Assembly: GCF_007830355.1 (NCBI RefSeq)
Contig: NZ_VLKO01000006.1
Span: 210,913 to 274,912 of the forward strand
DNA from: Flavobacterium tiangeerense
GTDB taxonomy: Bacteria; Bacteroidota; Bacteroidia; Flavobacteriales; Flavobacteriaceae
Direction of reading: 5' to 3'
Length of the DNA stretch: 64,000 nucleotides
The notes under the pieces are model-generated. The model worked only from the letters and a program-made list of their open reading frames with translations. It made no database searches and was not told the origin of the DNA. A program made the position numbers and the translations under genes. Numbering within the stretch: the first letter of the stretch is position 1; each line of letters opens with the position of its first letter. Positions 25,602-35,109 of this stretch are shown here, one piece after another.

Positions 25602-27125
25602 TTAATTAAAGTTAAAAGGAACCGGAGGCTCTAATAATGATGGATTTGTATCAATAGCAGACTGAGGTAAAGGCAATTCAAAATAATTGGCTCCTGGAGT
25701 GATTTTTCGAGAAACTAAAACTGTTCTTTCATCATCAGAATAAAAACCAACTTCTTGCTGCGAGATAATTGCTGTAGCTTCTGCAAGACCACGGCGTTTT
25801 AAATCAAAGAAATATTGTCCTTCAAGTGCAAATTCAACTCTTCGTTCATTAAATAAATCGTTTCTGGTAAGTATTGTTTTTGGTGGTAATCCAGCTCTTA
25901 ATCTCACTTCATTAAAAGCGTTTAAAGCAACCGTAGAACTAGTAGAACCTGCTCCAGCCAAAACCGCTTCGGCATGCATTAATAAAATATCAGAGTATCT
26001 TAGTATAATGGTGTTTTGTGAAGTTCTCATAAAAAACACATCATTTCTTTCAGCAGCAGATCCTACAATGTACTTCCTAAAATTTGCTCCTGTAGAAGAG
26101 AGTATTTTTTTATATCTGAATCCTCCTTTATCTTTTAACAGTTCTGGATAAAAGTCACCCTCGGTCATGATAGTATTTTTCTTTCTCTTATCGTTTGGTT
26201 CAAAGCCGCTTTGCAGTGAAATAGATGGCAGGTAAACTCCCCAACCGTCACCGCCACCAGTTATCCCCGTACCATTAGGAACAATGTAAGCTTGATTTGT
26301 GTTTTGCGTCCCCCATTCTGTAGCAATAGCTTTCCATTGTAGCGCAAACATACTTTCTCCACTATTGTTATTTTCAGGACTGCTAAATAAGTTGCCGTAT
26401 TCCTGAATTAAAATATATTGATTTCCAATAATTTTTTGTGTTAATGCAGCGCACTCTGCGTATTCATTTAAAGTTAAATGCACTTTTGCAAGAATACCCA
26501 TCGCCGCAAATTTGGTAACATATCCTTTTTTTACTGAAGTTTCAGGCAAATTTTCGATAGCATATGTTAAATCTTGTTTTATGAATTTGTAAACATCTGT
26601 AACAAGATTTCTTTTTGGCTGTGCAGCTGAACCCGCTTTACTAATAATAGGAACAGCTCCAAAAGTTCTAACGAGATAGAAGTAAGCATTTGCTCTCATA
26701 AACCTTGATATTGCGATCGCTTTTTTATAGGATGCTTCAGGCAATTCGCTTTTTCTTTCTTCAACCAGACTCATTAAATTATTGGATTGATCGATCACCG
26801 AAAATAGCGCAACGTAACCTTCTGTGAGAATTGGATTTTGAGAGGTTACTTGAGCATCTTTAAATTGAGAATAAGCACCATCAAATGTAAAAGCATTTCC
26901 AGCATACATGTCACCTACTGCAATCAGAAATTTATCATTAACCAAAAACCACGGCTTAAAGTACAAGCTCTCAGCGATTCCGTCAAAAGCAGTAACTCCT
27001 TCGGGTAAATCGCCCGGGGTTAATTGATTTTCAGATGGTGCATTCAAAAAATCATCTGAACAGGAAAATAAAGACAGTAATGGTATTAGCATTCCCGTCA
27101 TAAAAAGTTTAAAAAAAATTTTCAT
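25602..27125 (-). CDS. SusD/RagB-family outer-membrane glycan-binding lipoprotein
   Basis: A 507-residue SusD homologue with lipobox LFSC (Cys22) followed by SDDFL. The tetratricopeptide-like helical core and the C-terminal block FNERRVEFALEGQYFFDLKR are the family hallmark. SusD forms the lid over the SusC barrel and binds oligosaccharides at the surface. It lies 61 bases downstream of susC on the same strand, the usual obligate pairing. Confidence 0.95.
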   Translation of the reverse strand: MKIFFKLFMTGMLIPLLSLFSCSDDFLNAPSENQLTPGDLPEGVTAFDGIAESLYFKPWFLVNDKFLIAVGDMYAGNAFTFDGAYSQFKDAQVTSQNPILTEGYVALFSVIDQSNNLMSLVEERKSELPEASYKKAIAISRFMRANAYFYLVRTFGAVPIISKAGSAAQPKRNLVTDVYKFIKQDLTYAIENLPETSVKKGYVTKFAAMGILAKVHLTLNEYAECAALTQKIIGNQYILIQEYGNLFSSPENNNSGESMFALQWKAIATEWGTQNTNQAYIVPNGTGITGGGDGWGVYLPSISLQSGFEPNDKRKKNTIMTEGDFYPELLKDKGGFRYKKILSSTGANFRKYIVGSAAERNDVFFMRTSQNTIILRYSDILLMHAEAVLAGAGSTSSTVALNAFNEVRLRAGLPPKTILTRNDLFNERRVEFALEGQYFFDLKRRGLAEATAIISQQEVGFYSDDERTVLVSRKITPGANYFELPLPQSAIDTNPSLLEPPVPFNFN

Positions 27126-27186
27126 AACTATTATTTTTATTTAATGACTGTGAATATTTAAATTAATTTGTGTTATTGCATAAATT

Positions 27187-30100
27187 TTAAAATTCTACAT
27201 TTAAACCCATTGAGGTCGTTCTTGGCACTGGATATCTACCCAGATCAATGCCGCTTAGGGTGATGTTTTGATCTAAATTTCCTAAAGCTGGATCAAAACC
27301 GGAATATTTAGTCCACGTATATAGGTTTTGAACATTGACATACAATCTCACTTTAGATATGATAGATTTTTCGAATATTTTCTTTGGTAAATCGTAGCTC
27401 AAAGAAACATTCTGAATTCTTAAATAAGATCCGTCTTCTACAAACCTACTTGAGATTCTGCCATTCCCATTTGGATCATTTAGACTAATTCTTGGTTCAT
27501 TTGTATTTTCATTTACCCCAGCTTCAAACGAATTTAAAGCTCTTGCGCTTATATTGGCGAATCGATCTCCAAATCCAGGATAAATACCGTCTGTGTAATG
27601 ACGGGTAAAATTGTAGATTTCATTGCCCTGACTACCAGTTAAAACAACTGATAAGCTCATGTTTTTATATTTAAAGTTATTCGTTAAAGAATAGGTAAAA
27701 TCCGGAATTGCGCTTCCTAACGCTGTTTGGTCTTTGGCATCGATTTTTCCGTCGTTATTCAAATCCTTAAAACGGATATCTCCAATGCCTGTTCCTGTTT
27801 CCTGAATTGGTCCTGCCGCTAATTCTGTAGCATTTTTAAACAAACCATCAGTAACATATCCATAGAATTGTCCAACCGGCTCGCCTTCTGTTGTTCGAGT
27901 CACGTTATATAAATCGAATTGTACTTTACCCAATAACGATTTACCCTGACCTTGAAAACTAGTTAGCTCATTATTATATTTTGAAAAAATAATAGTACTG
28001 TCCCAATTAAAATTTTCGGTTGAAATATTTCTAGTATTTAAGCTAAGATCGATTCCTTTAGTTACAATTTCACCTGTGTTCAAAAAATAATTCAGCGCGC
28101 TTTGATTTGATTCATCATTGATTTGTTTCGTCAGGAAATTATAGGAATTTTTAACGTAATAATCAAAATCTAATTTTACTCTGTTATCAAGCATTCCTAA
28201 TTCAAAACCAACATCAAAAGATTTAAGTGATTCCCATTTAATATCTGGATTTCCTAAATTATCAATTGTTGGAGATACGCCACCAAATGGAGATGCTGTC
28301 AGCGAAAGAATTGTCTGGTATCTATTCGCTGGAATATTTTGATTTCCTACTGAACCGTAACCTGCTCTGAATTTTAAATAATTAACGGTAGTCGATAAAG
28401 GCTCAAAAAACTTTTCGTTACTTACTGTCCAACCTCCAGCAAATGATGGAAAATAACCCCACTTATTATTGGGTCCAAAGTTGGAAGACGCATCTGCTCT
28501 TACAGAAGCCGAGAAAGAATACTTGTCTGAAAAACTATAATTTAATCTCGAAATATAAGATGCCATAGACCATCTGCCAGAACCATTTCCGTTAATAGCA
28601 GTATCAATATCACCTATGTTTAAGTTGGTGAAATCCTTATTTAAAAATTCACCCGTTCTGTAACCACTTAAATACTCGTATTGGCTTTCTTGTGATTCCT
28701 GACCTAACAAAAAGGTAAAATTGTGTTTTTCATTAAAAGATTTATTATACGTCAAATAATTTTTTAAACTCCAATAAAAGCTTTGATCCTGCTGTTTGAA
28801 TGATTTGTTTAAAAGTTCAGACACATTTCCTAAAGTATACTTTGGTACAAAAGAGCTACTTTTTGCAAAATTCAAATCATATCCCAGTTCTGATCTAAAA
28901 ACCAACCCTTTTATAAGAGTGAAATCAGCAAATAAGTTACCATTGATTTTGTATCGGTCTGATCTTGCATTATTGTATTCCGCCAAAGCTATTGGGTTCG
29001 TTGCTTCAGTGGCCGAAGTTCCTAAACCAGTTGTAGGACCAGCAAAAGAACCATCAGGAGTTCTAACCGGCAGCTCTGGCGATTGTCTTAAGGTATTCAT
29101 CACTAAACCGCCTCTGTCGTCGTTTCTGACAACTTGTTGAGATGACTTACTTATTGACATGTTATTACCCATTTTTAACCATGATTTTACATTTGAATCT
29201 ACGTTTAATCGCAAAGACATTCTGTTGAAATCTGAATTCAAAACAATTCCTTCCTGATCAAAATAATTTAAAGACGTGTAATATCTTGTTCCTTCTTTTT
29301 CGCCTGAAAATGATATTTGATGGTTGTACATAGCAGCATTTCTAAAAAGTTCATCCTGCCAGTTTGTACCATTTCCTAATAAATCAGGTTTTTGATATTG
29401 AAATGGAATTGGCTCGCCATTTAGTTTGAAAATTTTTGCTTGATAAGCCGCATATTGTGGCAAGTTTAAAACATCAACTGAATTTGTCACTTGCTGCGTT
29501 CCTAAATAGGTTTCATATGAAAAAGTCGATTTTCCTCTCTTCCCTTTTTTGGTTGTAATCAAAACAACTCCATTTGCACCATTTGCACCATATATTGCTG
29601 TTGAGGATGCATCTTTTAAAATATCAATAGTTTCGATATCCGAAATATTCAATCCCGCCAAAGCAGAATTTTTAGTTTGTCCGCTTCCTCCTCCTAAAGC
29701 GCTAAACGAAAAGGAATCGTTATTTCTGTCCGCAAAAACAGGAGTTCCATCAATTACATACAAAGGTTCGTTACCGTTAATAGAAGTAATTCCCCTAATT
29801 TGAACAGAAATTCCACCTCCTGGCGTTCCTGAATTTTGAGTAACATTTACACCTGCAGCTTTACCTACAAGAGCCTGATCAATAGAAGTGAAGGGTTTGT
29901 CTTGAATTTCGGATGCTTTAATAGAAGTGACGGCACCATTTATATCTTTTCTTTTTGAAGTTCCATATCCTATTACAACTACTTCATTTAACTTTTCAAG
30001 TTCATTAACCATTTCGATTTTCATTACTGACTTTGTATCTGCTGGCATGGAAACATTTTTATAACCTATATAGCTAAAGATCAATGTACTTTTTGGATCT

Positions 30101-30291
30101 ACATTATTTAAAATAAAACCTCCATCAAAATCAGTAGTTGTTGCATTTTTTGTTCCTTGTACAAGTACACCAACACCAGGTAAGCCCTGCCCTCCTGATG
30201 ATACTTTTCCTTTAACAGTTTGAGCAAAGAAAAAATTCCCCCACATACACACTATCAAACACAATAGTATTTTTATTGTTCTTTTCTGCAT
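27187..30291 (-). CDS. SusC/RagA-family TonB-dependent outer-membrane transporter
   Basis: A 1034-residue protein of typical SusC size. After the signal peptide comes a carboxypeptidase-regulatory-like domain (about 25-105, GVLVQGTKNATTTDFDGGF). Then follow the TonB-box region EVVVIGYGTSKRKDINGAV, a plug with QIRGITSINGNEPLYVIDG, and a beta-barrel to the end. With SusD it imports oligosaccharides using energy from TonB-ExbBD. It is the first structural gene after the regulator. A palindromic candidate operator lies about 180 bases upstream. Confidence 0.96.
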   Translation of the reverse strand: MQKRTIKILLCLIVCMWGNFFFAQTVKGKVSSGGQGLPGVGVLVQGTKNATTTDFDGGFILNNVDPKSTLIFSYIGYKNVSMPADTKSVMKIEMVNELEKLNEVVVIGYGTSKRKDINGAVTSIKASEIQDKPFTSIDQALVGKAAGVNVTQNSGTPGGGISVQIRGITSINGNEPLYVIDGTPVFADRNNDSFSFSALGGGSGQTKNSALAGLNISDIETIDILKDASSTAIYGANGANGVVLITTKKGKRGKSTFSYETYLGTQQVTNSVDVLNLPQYAAYQAKIFKLNGEPIPFQYQKPDLLGNGTNWQDELFRNAAMYNHQISFSGEKEGTRYYTSLNYFDQEGIVLNSDFNRMSLRLNVDSNVKSWLKMGNNMSISKSSQQVVRNDDRGGLVMNTLRQSPELPVRTPDGSFAGPTTGLGTSATEATNPIALAEYNNARSDRYKINGNLFADFTLIKGLVFRSELGYDLNFAKSSSFVPKYTLGNVSELLNKSFKQQDQSFYWSLKNYLTYNKSFNEKHNFTFLLGQESQESQYEYLSGYRTGEFLNKDFTNLNIGDIDTAINGNGSGRWSMASYISRLNYSFSDKYSFSASVRADASSNFGPNNKWGYFPSFAGGWTVSNEKFFEPLSTTVNYLKFRAGYGSVGNQNIPANRYQTILSLTASPFGGVSPTIDNLGNPDIKWESLKSFDVGFELGMLDNRVKLDFDYYVKNSYNFLTKQINDESNQSALNYFLNTGEIVTKGIDLSLNTRNISTENFNWDSTIIFSKYNNELTSFQGQGKSLLGKVQFDLYNVTRTTEGEPVGQFYGYVTDGLFKNATELAAGPIQETGTGIGDIRFKDLNNDGKIDAKDQTALGSAIPDFTYSLTNNFKYKNMSLSVVLTGSQGNEIYNFTRHYTDGIYPGFGDRFANISARALNSFEAGVNENTNEPRISLNDPNGNGRISSRFVEDGSYLRIQNVSLSYDLPKKIFEKSIISKVRLYVNVQNLYTWTKYSGFDPALGNLDQNITLSGIDLGRYPVPRTTSMGLNVEF

Positions 30292-30712
30292 AAAATTTGG
30301 TTTAGAGTTGAATTATTTAATTAGTTTTTTTAAGTTGATTAAAATATTTGGTGGATTGTTTTTTTTCAAGCCTAGTATTTAATTTTTGATAAAAAAACTA
30401 TTTCTTAAATATTTCTTAACGAAAGTAAAATCTACAGCAGTAAAACTGTAGCACAGATGAAGCAAATCATGCATCATTTGATGCAAAACAGCATTTGAGA
30501 CCATTGGTTTTAGGTAATACTAGCCAAACAACAATAAAGTATTAGCAAAAAATTATCATTTAAAATATATTTAGCAATATTTTATAAGAGTATTTTTAGT
30601 AGAATAATAATTTTAAGCAAATCCAAATAATACGTTCCGCAAAAGGTTAAAAAAAAGCCCCGATTTAAAATTGAAGCTTTCTAAACTGCAGTATTTATGG
30701 ATTTTTTCCTTT
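30292..30712. promoter_or_regulatory. Regulatory gap between the HTCS gene and susC
   Basis: This 421-base gap should carry the regulated susC promoter. It contains two inverted repeats: CTACAG at 30432-30437 with CTGTAG at 30446-30451, and the perfect TGCATCATTTGATGCA at 30470-30485. A block at about 30530-30595 resembles sequence at 61881-61945. No clear -33/-7 pair was found for susC. Confidence 0.45.
30648..30680 (-). terminator. Terminator of the HTCS gene
   Basis: On the minus strand AAAGCTTC pairs with GGGGCTTT (two G-U pairs) around a loop, followed by a long T run. Confidence 0.6.
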
Positions 30713-33700
30713 CTACTCTTTTGATCCTGCTTGTTGTGTTGGCAAATGACCGTATTTAATTTTATAACATTTGGCAAAATAGGAAGGCGATGTAAATCCT
30801 ACTTTATAACTAATCTCATTGATATTTACATTTTTATTGCCTTGTTCGAGCAATTGTTTTGCTTTTTCTAATCTTACATTTCTAATAAACTCATTTACTG
30901 AAACACCCGTTAGTGTTTTTATTTTTCGATACAATTGACTTCTACTCAGGAAAACTTTAGAAGAAAGCAACTCTACACTTAACTCAGATTCACTCAGATT
31001 CTCATTAATAAAATGAAGAATTTTTTGAATGAAATCATTATCTAAAGATGTTGTTTTTTCCTTCCCTTGTTTGGTGATACCGGTATAAAACTTTTTAAAC
31101 ATTATTTGCCTACTTGTAATAAGCTGTGCTAGGCTTGATTTTAAAATATCCAATTCAAATGGTTTGCTCAAATATATATCAGCTCCGGAATCGATACCTT
31201 CAATTCTGTCCTGTACCATTGCTTTTGCAGATAGCATTAATAACGGAATGTGACTTGTTTTCAAATCTCCTTTTATATTTTTGCACATCTGTAATCCATC
31301 CATTACAGGCATAATAACATCCGTAATTATGATATCTGGCAATTTCTGGGCGGCCATTTCGTAACCTTTTTTACCATTTTCGGCGGTAATAACTTTATAT
31401 GATTTACTCAATTCCATTTTAAGATAATTCCGTAATTCAAGGTTGTCCTCAACAATCAAAACGGTGTAAGCTTTTGCTGTATCTGTAACAATTTCTTTTA
31501 TTGACTCGTTAGTAACATCATCAGCCTGATATTTATTCGACTCAAACAAGAACTTATTTTTATTTTTTTCTATTTCAAAAACTTCATTCACTACTTCATT
31601 TTCCTTATAAAAAGAATTGCCTAACGGAAATGTTACTATGAATTTTGTTCCTTCTCCCAATGTGCTTTCAACATCAATATTTCCTTTGTGAAGCTCTACA
31701 AATTCTTTAACAACCTCTAAACCTATTCCGGTGCTTCCGTAGTAATCTTTATTGAGGTTATTGACCTGATAAAATCGATCAAAAATTCTTTTCAAATCTT
31801 CTTTGTGGATTCCTGAGCCAGTGTCTGAAATTGTTATTGAAAAAGATGGAACTTTATTTCCATTAATTAGTAATGAATGATCTGAATCTGATTCATCTAT
31901 ATAAATGGTAATAAAGCCATTATCAGGAGTAAATTTAAAAGCGTTTGAGATGATATTAAATATTATTTTTTCAAGCATTTTAGGATCTAACCAATCTTCA
32001 AGTTTTTCCAGTTCTGAATCGAAATCAATAGTTATGTTTCTCGCAGCTGCTTCCTCATCAAAATAGCCAATAATTTCTTGTACAAACGCAATTACTTCAA
32101 TTTTTTTAACCTGAAGGAAAATTTTATTGAACTCTAATTTGTTAAAATCCATCAGCTCATTAATAAGTCTCGAAAGCCTATCTGAACTTTTGTGTACAAT
32201 TTTTAATTTATTATGTATTTCGCGCGATAAGTTCTTACTTCTTAAAATATCTTCAAGAGGATTAATAATCAAGGTTAACGGTGTTCTGAATTCATGCGAA
32301 ATATTAGTAAAAAACTGTAATTTTTTATTATTTAATTTCTCTAGCTGAATTGTTTTTTCTCTTTCTAAAATTATGGCTTGTTTGGCTTTAAAACGATTTT
32401 GATAAATTTTATTGAAATATTTAATCAAGAAAACTAATATCGCTGCATATATTAAATAAGCCCAAATGGTTTTCCACCAAGGAGGAAGGATTTTTATTTT
32501 TAGCTCTAATTGAACATTGCTCCAGGAACCATCTGCATTGGCCGATTTTACTTTAAAAACATAAGTACCAGGCTCCAGATTGGTGTATGTAGCTGTTCTG
32601 TTATTGCCTACATAATTCCAGTCTTTCTCAAAACCTTCAAGGTAATAGGCATATTGGTTTTTTTTAGAATAATTATAGTTTATCCCAACATATTCAATCG
32701 TAAAAACAGATTGTGCATGATTGAGAACAATTTCTTTTGTTTGAGAAATTACTTTGGTTAACGGAGCATTTTCTTCATTTGGTTTTACAGATTTATTAAA
32801 TAATTTGAAATCACTAAAATACAGACTTGGAGCTTTTTCTGTTTTTTTAATTTCATTAGGATTAAAATAATTTACTCCTTCGTAACCACCAAAATACAGC
32901 TCGCCATTTCCATCTTTAAAAACCGCATTATTATTAAATTCGTTATCAACAAGACCATCATCTTTATTGAAATTGGTGCTTTGTTTCTTTTTAAAATCGA
33001 GTTTTGTTAAACCAGATCCACCGCTTATCCATAAAGATCCATTATTATCCGAAATGATAGCACGAACGGATTTTTCTTCAAAACCAGGAAAATCATCATA
33101 ATTAGAAAATATCTTGCTTTTTTTAGTATAACTAAACAGTCCTTCTCCATCTGTGCCTATCCATATTTTTTTATCGTTTGACTCATAAATTGATAAAATG
33201 GTCTGTATACCATTATACTTCGTTTTATCGTTGAACATTTGATCCCGCATTTTTGTAACTCTAAAACTGGAATCGGCAAGCAAGTTTACCTGATAGAGTC
33301 CTAAAATCGTTCCTACCCATAAGATATTATCAGAGTCTACAAAAACTTTTCGAATAAATGCTTGGTCCAAAGCATTTTCAATAAATGGTTTCGTGTTGCA
33401 ATGCACAAAAGTGTTGCTTTTATTGTCAAAATAATGAAGTCCTTTTATAAAAGTTCCTATCCAAATTCGCCCTCTTGAGTCTTCAGAAAAACTAAAAATC
33501 CTATTCGATTTCAATCCAGCTGTATTTGTCGTATTGTAGTTTATGAATCGGGTAGTTCCATTTTTCAAAAAATAGATACCACGATCCCAGCTTCCTACCC
33601 AAATATTTTGTTTACTATCTATAAAAATCGTCTGGATATCAACGGCATCCAGACCTGAAAAGTAGTTTTGATTATTTTTGTTAACATGGATATAAGTTTT

Positions 33701-34867
33701 AGCAGAAAGATTATAAATATCAAGTCCACCACCTTCGTTACTTAGTATCAGATTGCCCTTTTTATCTTTTACAATTGAAGTTACATAGCTAGTCTGCAAG
33801 GAATTATCATTATTAACCAGCGACTCCAATGAATTGAATTTATTATTAGGCTTATCGAATACGCCAAGCCCTTTATTGAAATAACCCAGCCAAAGTCTTT
33901 TTTCTTTGTCTTCGTATAATGACCATACTGAATTCGACTTTAAACTAAAATTATTGTATTTACTGTGAAGGTATTTTTTCAGTACTTCTCCTTTGCTATT
34001 TACAACCAATAAGCCATCATTTTCGGTACCGCAAAGTATGTAATCCTGACTGCTTTGTACAATGGATAGAATTTTATTTTTGGTAATAAAAAAATTCTCA
34101 AATTGATAATTATCTGTTTCAGGTTTAATCTTTATAAGCCCATTTTGAGTGGTTCCCAGCCATAAATATCCAAATTTGTCTATGACAAGACTTTCTATAT
34201 CATCTAATAAAGGTTCTCTTTTAAACTTGTCTTTATAAACCTGCTTTACTTTTCCGTTTAGATCGATCTCTAAAACACCGTAACTGGTTCCTAAATAAAT
34301 AATTCCCTGTTTGTTTCTTGCGGAACATTTAATTAACAAATTTGGTTTTCCTAGAACTTTTGAGTGAAATAAGGATGCTTTTAAGGTTTTTACATGTAGT
34401 TTAAATAATCCAAAACCATACGATCCTAGAATGATATTGCCGTTGTTATCCTCAATGATTGTTTTAATGGTAATTGGCTGTTCGTAGCCTTTTACAATTG
34501 CATCCTGAATATTGATTTTAGTAAAGTTATCCAGATCCCGATTGTATAAACACAAGCCTACATCAGTACCAATCCATAAATTATTCTTAGAATCAATAAA
34601 AGTGGCATAAATAAAATTACTGTTTACTGAACCTTGTTTTTTATCATGTTTGTATCCAAAATAATTTACCCCGTCATATCGATATAAACCTGCGCCATTT
34701 GTACCTACCCAAATAAAACCATTTTTATCCTGAACTATAGAAGAAATAGCTCTTTTTGAAGTAGTTTCCTGTATACTTCTAAATTGATAATTTTCAAATT
34801 TATCCTGAGAAAACAAACAATTTATAAGACCAAAACAGCACAGAAGAATATATTTGATATTTTTCAT
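30713..34867 (-). CDS. Hybrid two-component system regulator (HTCS)
   Basis: A single 1384-residue protein that combines sensor and regulator. In order: signal peptide; two beta-propellers of Reg_prop repeats with the recurring (I/L)W(I/V)GT pattern (about 35-680); Y_Y_Y domain (about 710-790); one membrane segment near residue 805; histidine kinase with ISHEFRTPLTL (phospho-His near 858); ATPase domain; receiver with DVIMPVMDG (Asp near 1183); and an AraC-type helix-turn-helix (about 1285-1375). In Bacteroidota such proteins sense oligosaccharides in the periplasm and activate the neighbouring susCD operon. It lies between the GH3 gene and susC, all in the same direction. Confidence 0.95.
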   Translation of the reverse strand: MKNIKYILLCCFGLINCLFSQDKFENYQFRSIQETTSKRAISSIVQDKNGFIWVGTNGAGLYRYDGVNYFGYKHDKKQGSVNSNFIYATFIDSKNNLWIGTDVGLCLYNRDLDNFTKINIQDAIVKGYEQPITIKTIIEDNNGNIILGSYGFGLFKLHVKTLKASLFHSKVLGKPNLLIKCSARNKQGIIYLGTSYGVLEIDLNGKVKQVYKDKFKREPLLDDIESLVIDKFGYLWLGTTQNGLIKIKPETDNYQFENFFITKNKILSIVQSSQDYILCGTENDGLLVVNSKGEVLKKYLHSKYNNFSLKSNSVWSLYEDKEKRLWLGYFNKGLGVFDKPNNKFNSLESLVNNDNSLQTSYVTSIVKDKKGNLILSNEGGGLDIYNLSAKTYIHVNKNNQNYFSGLDAVDIQTIFIDSKQNIWVGSWDRGIYFLKNGTTRFINYNTTNTAGLKSNRIFSFSEDSRGRIWIGTFIKGLHYFDNKSNTFVHCNTKPFIENALDQAFIRKVFVDSDNILWVGTILGLYQVNLLADSSFRVTKMRDQMFNDKTKYNGIQTILSIYESNDKKIWIGTDGEGLFSYTKKSKIFSNYDDFPGFEEKSVRAIISDNNGSLWISGGSGLTKLDFKKKQSTNFNKDDGLVDNEFNNNAVFKDGNGELYFGGYEGVNYFNPNEIKKTEKAPSLYFSDFKLFNKSVKPNEENAPLTKVISQTKEIVLNHAQSVFTIEYVGINYNYSKKNQYAYYLEGFEKDWNYVGNNRTATYTNLEPGTYVFKVKSANADGSWSNVQLELKIKILPPWWKTIWAYLIYAAILVFLIKYFNKIYQNRFKAKQAIILEREKTIQLEKLNNKKLQFFTNISHEFRTPLTLIINPLEDILRSKNLSREIHNKLKIVHKSSDRLSRLINELMDFNKLEFNKIFLQVKKIEVIAFVQEIIGYFDEEAAARNITIDFDSELEKLEDWLDPKMLEKIIFNIISNAFKFTPDNGFITIYIDESDSDHSLLINGNKVPSFSITISDTGSGIHKEDLKRIFDRFYQVNNLNKDYYGSTGIGLEVVKEFVELHKGNIDVESTLGEGTKFIVTFPLGNSFYKENEVVNEVFEIEKNKNKFLFESNKYQADDVTNESIKEIVTDTAKAYTVLIVEDNLELRNYLKMELSKSYKVITAENGKKGYEMAAQKLPDIIITDVIMPVMDGLQMCKNIKGDLKTSHIPLLMLSAKAMVQDRIEGIDSGADIYLSKPFELDILKSSLAQLITSRQIMFKKFYTGITKQGKEKTTSLDNDFIQKILHFINENLSESELSVELLSSKVFLSRSQLYRKIKTLTGVSVNEFIRNVRLEKAKQLLEQGNKNVNINEISYKVGFTSPSYFAKCYKIKYGHLPTQQAGSKE

Positions 34868-34995
34868 TTTACATTTTAATATTTATCAATTCCATTTGAA
34901 ACAAACTTTACAATTGATTTATTTAACCATATCGAAAACAATATTAATAAAACTAAACAGAAAACTTAATCTTTTTTACTGATTTACCATATTGC

Positions 34996-35043
34996 TAAAA
35001 ACCTGAATAGATTAATAACCTCATAAGGGTTAATCTACTCAGG
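34996..35043 (-). terminator. Terminator of the GH3 gene
   Basis: On the minus strand CCTGAGTAGATTAA pairs with TTAATCTATTCAGG (one mismatch), around a loop that can pair further, followed by TTTTT. Confidence 0.8.
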
Positions 35044-35109
35044 CTATAAATTGATTAAAAACAAATTAAATCATGAAGATTATCTTTTTGTTTTTAAGTT
35101 CGTTAGTAA

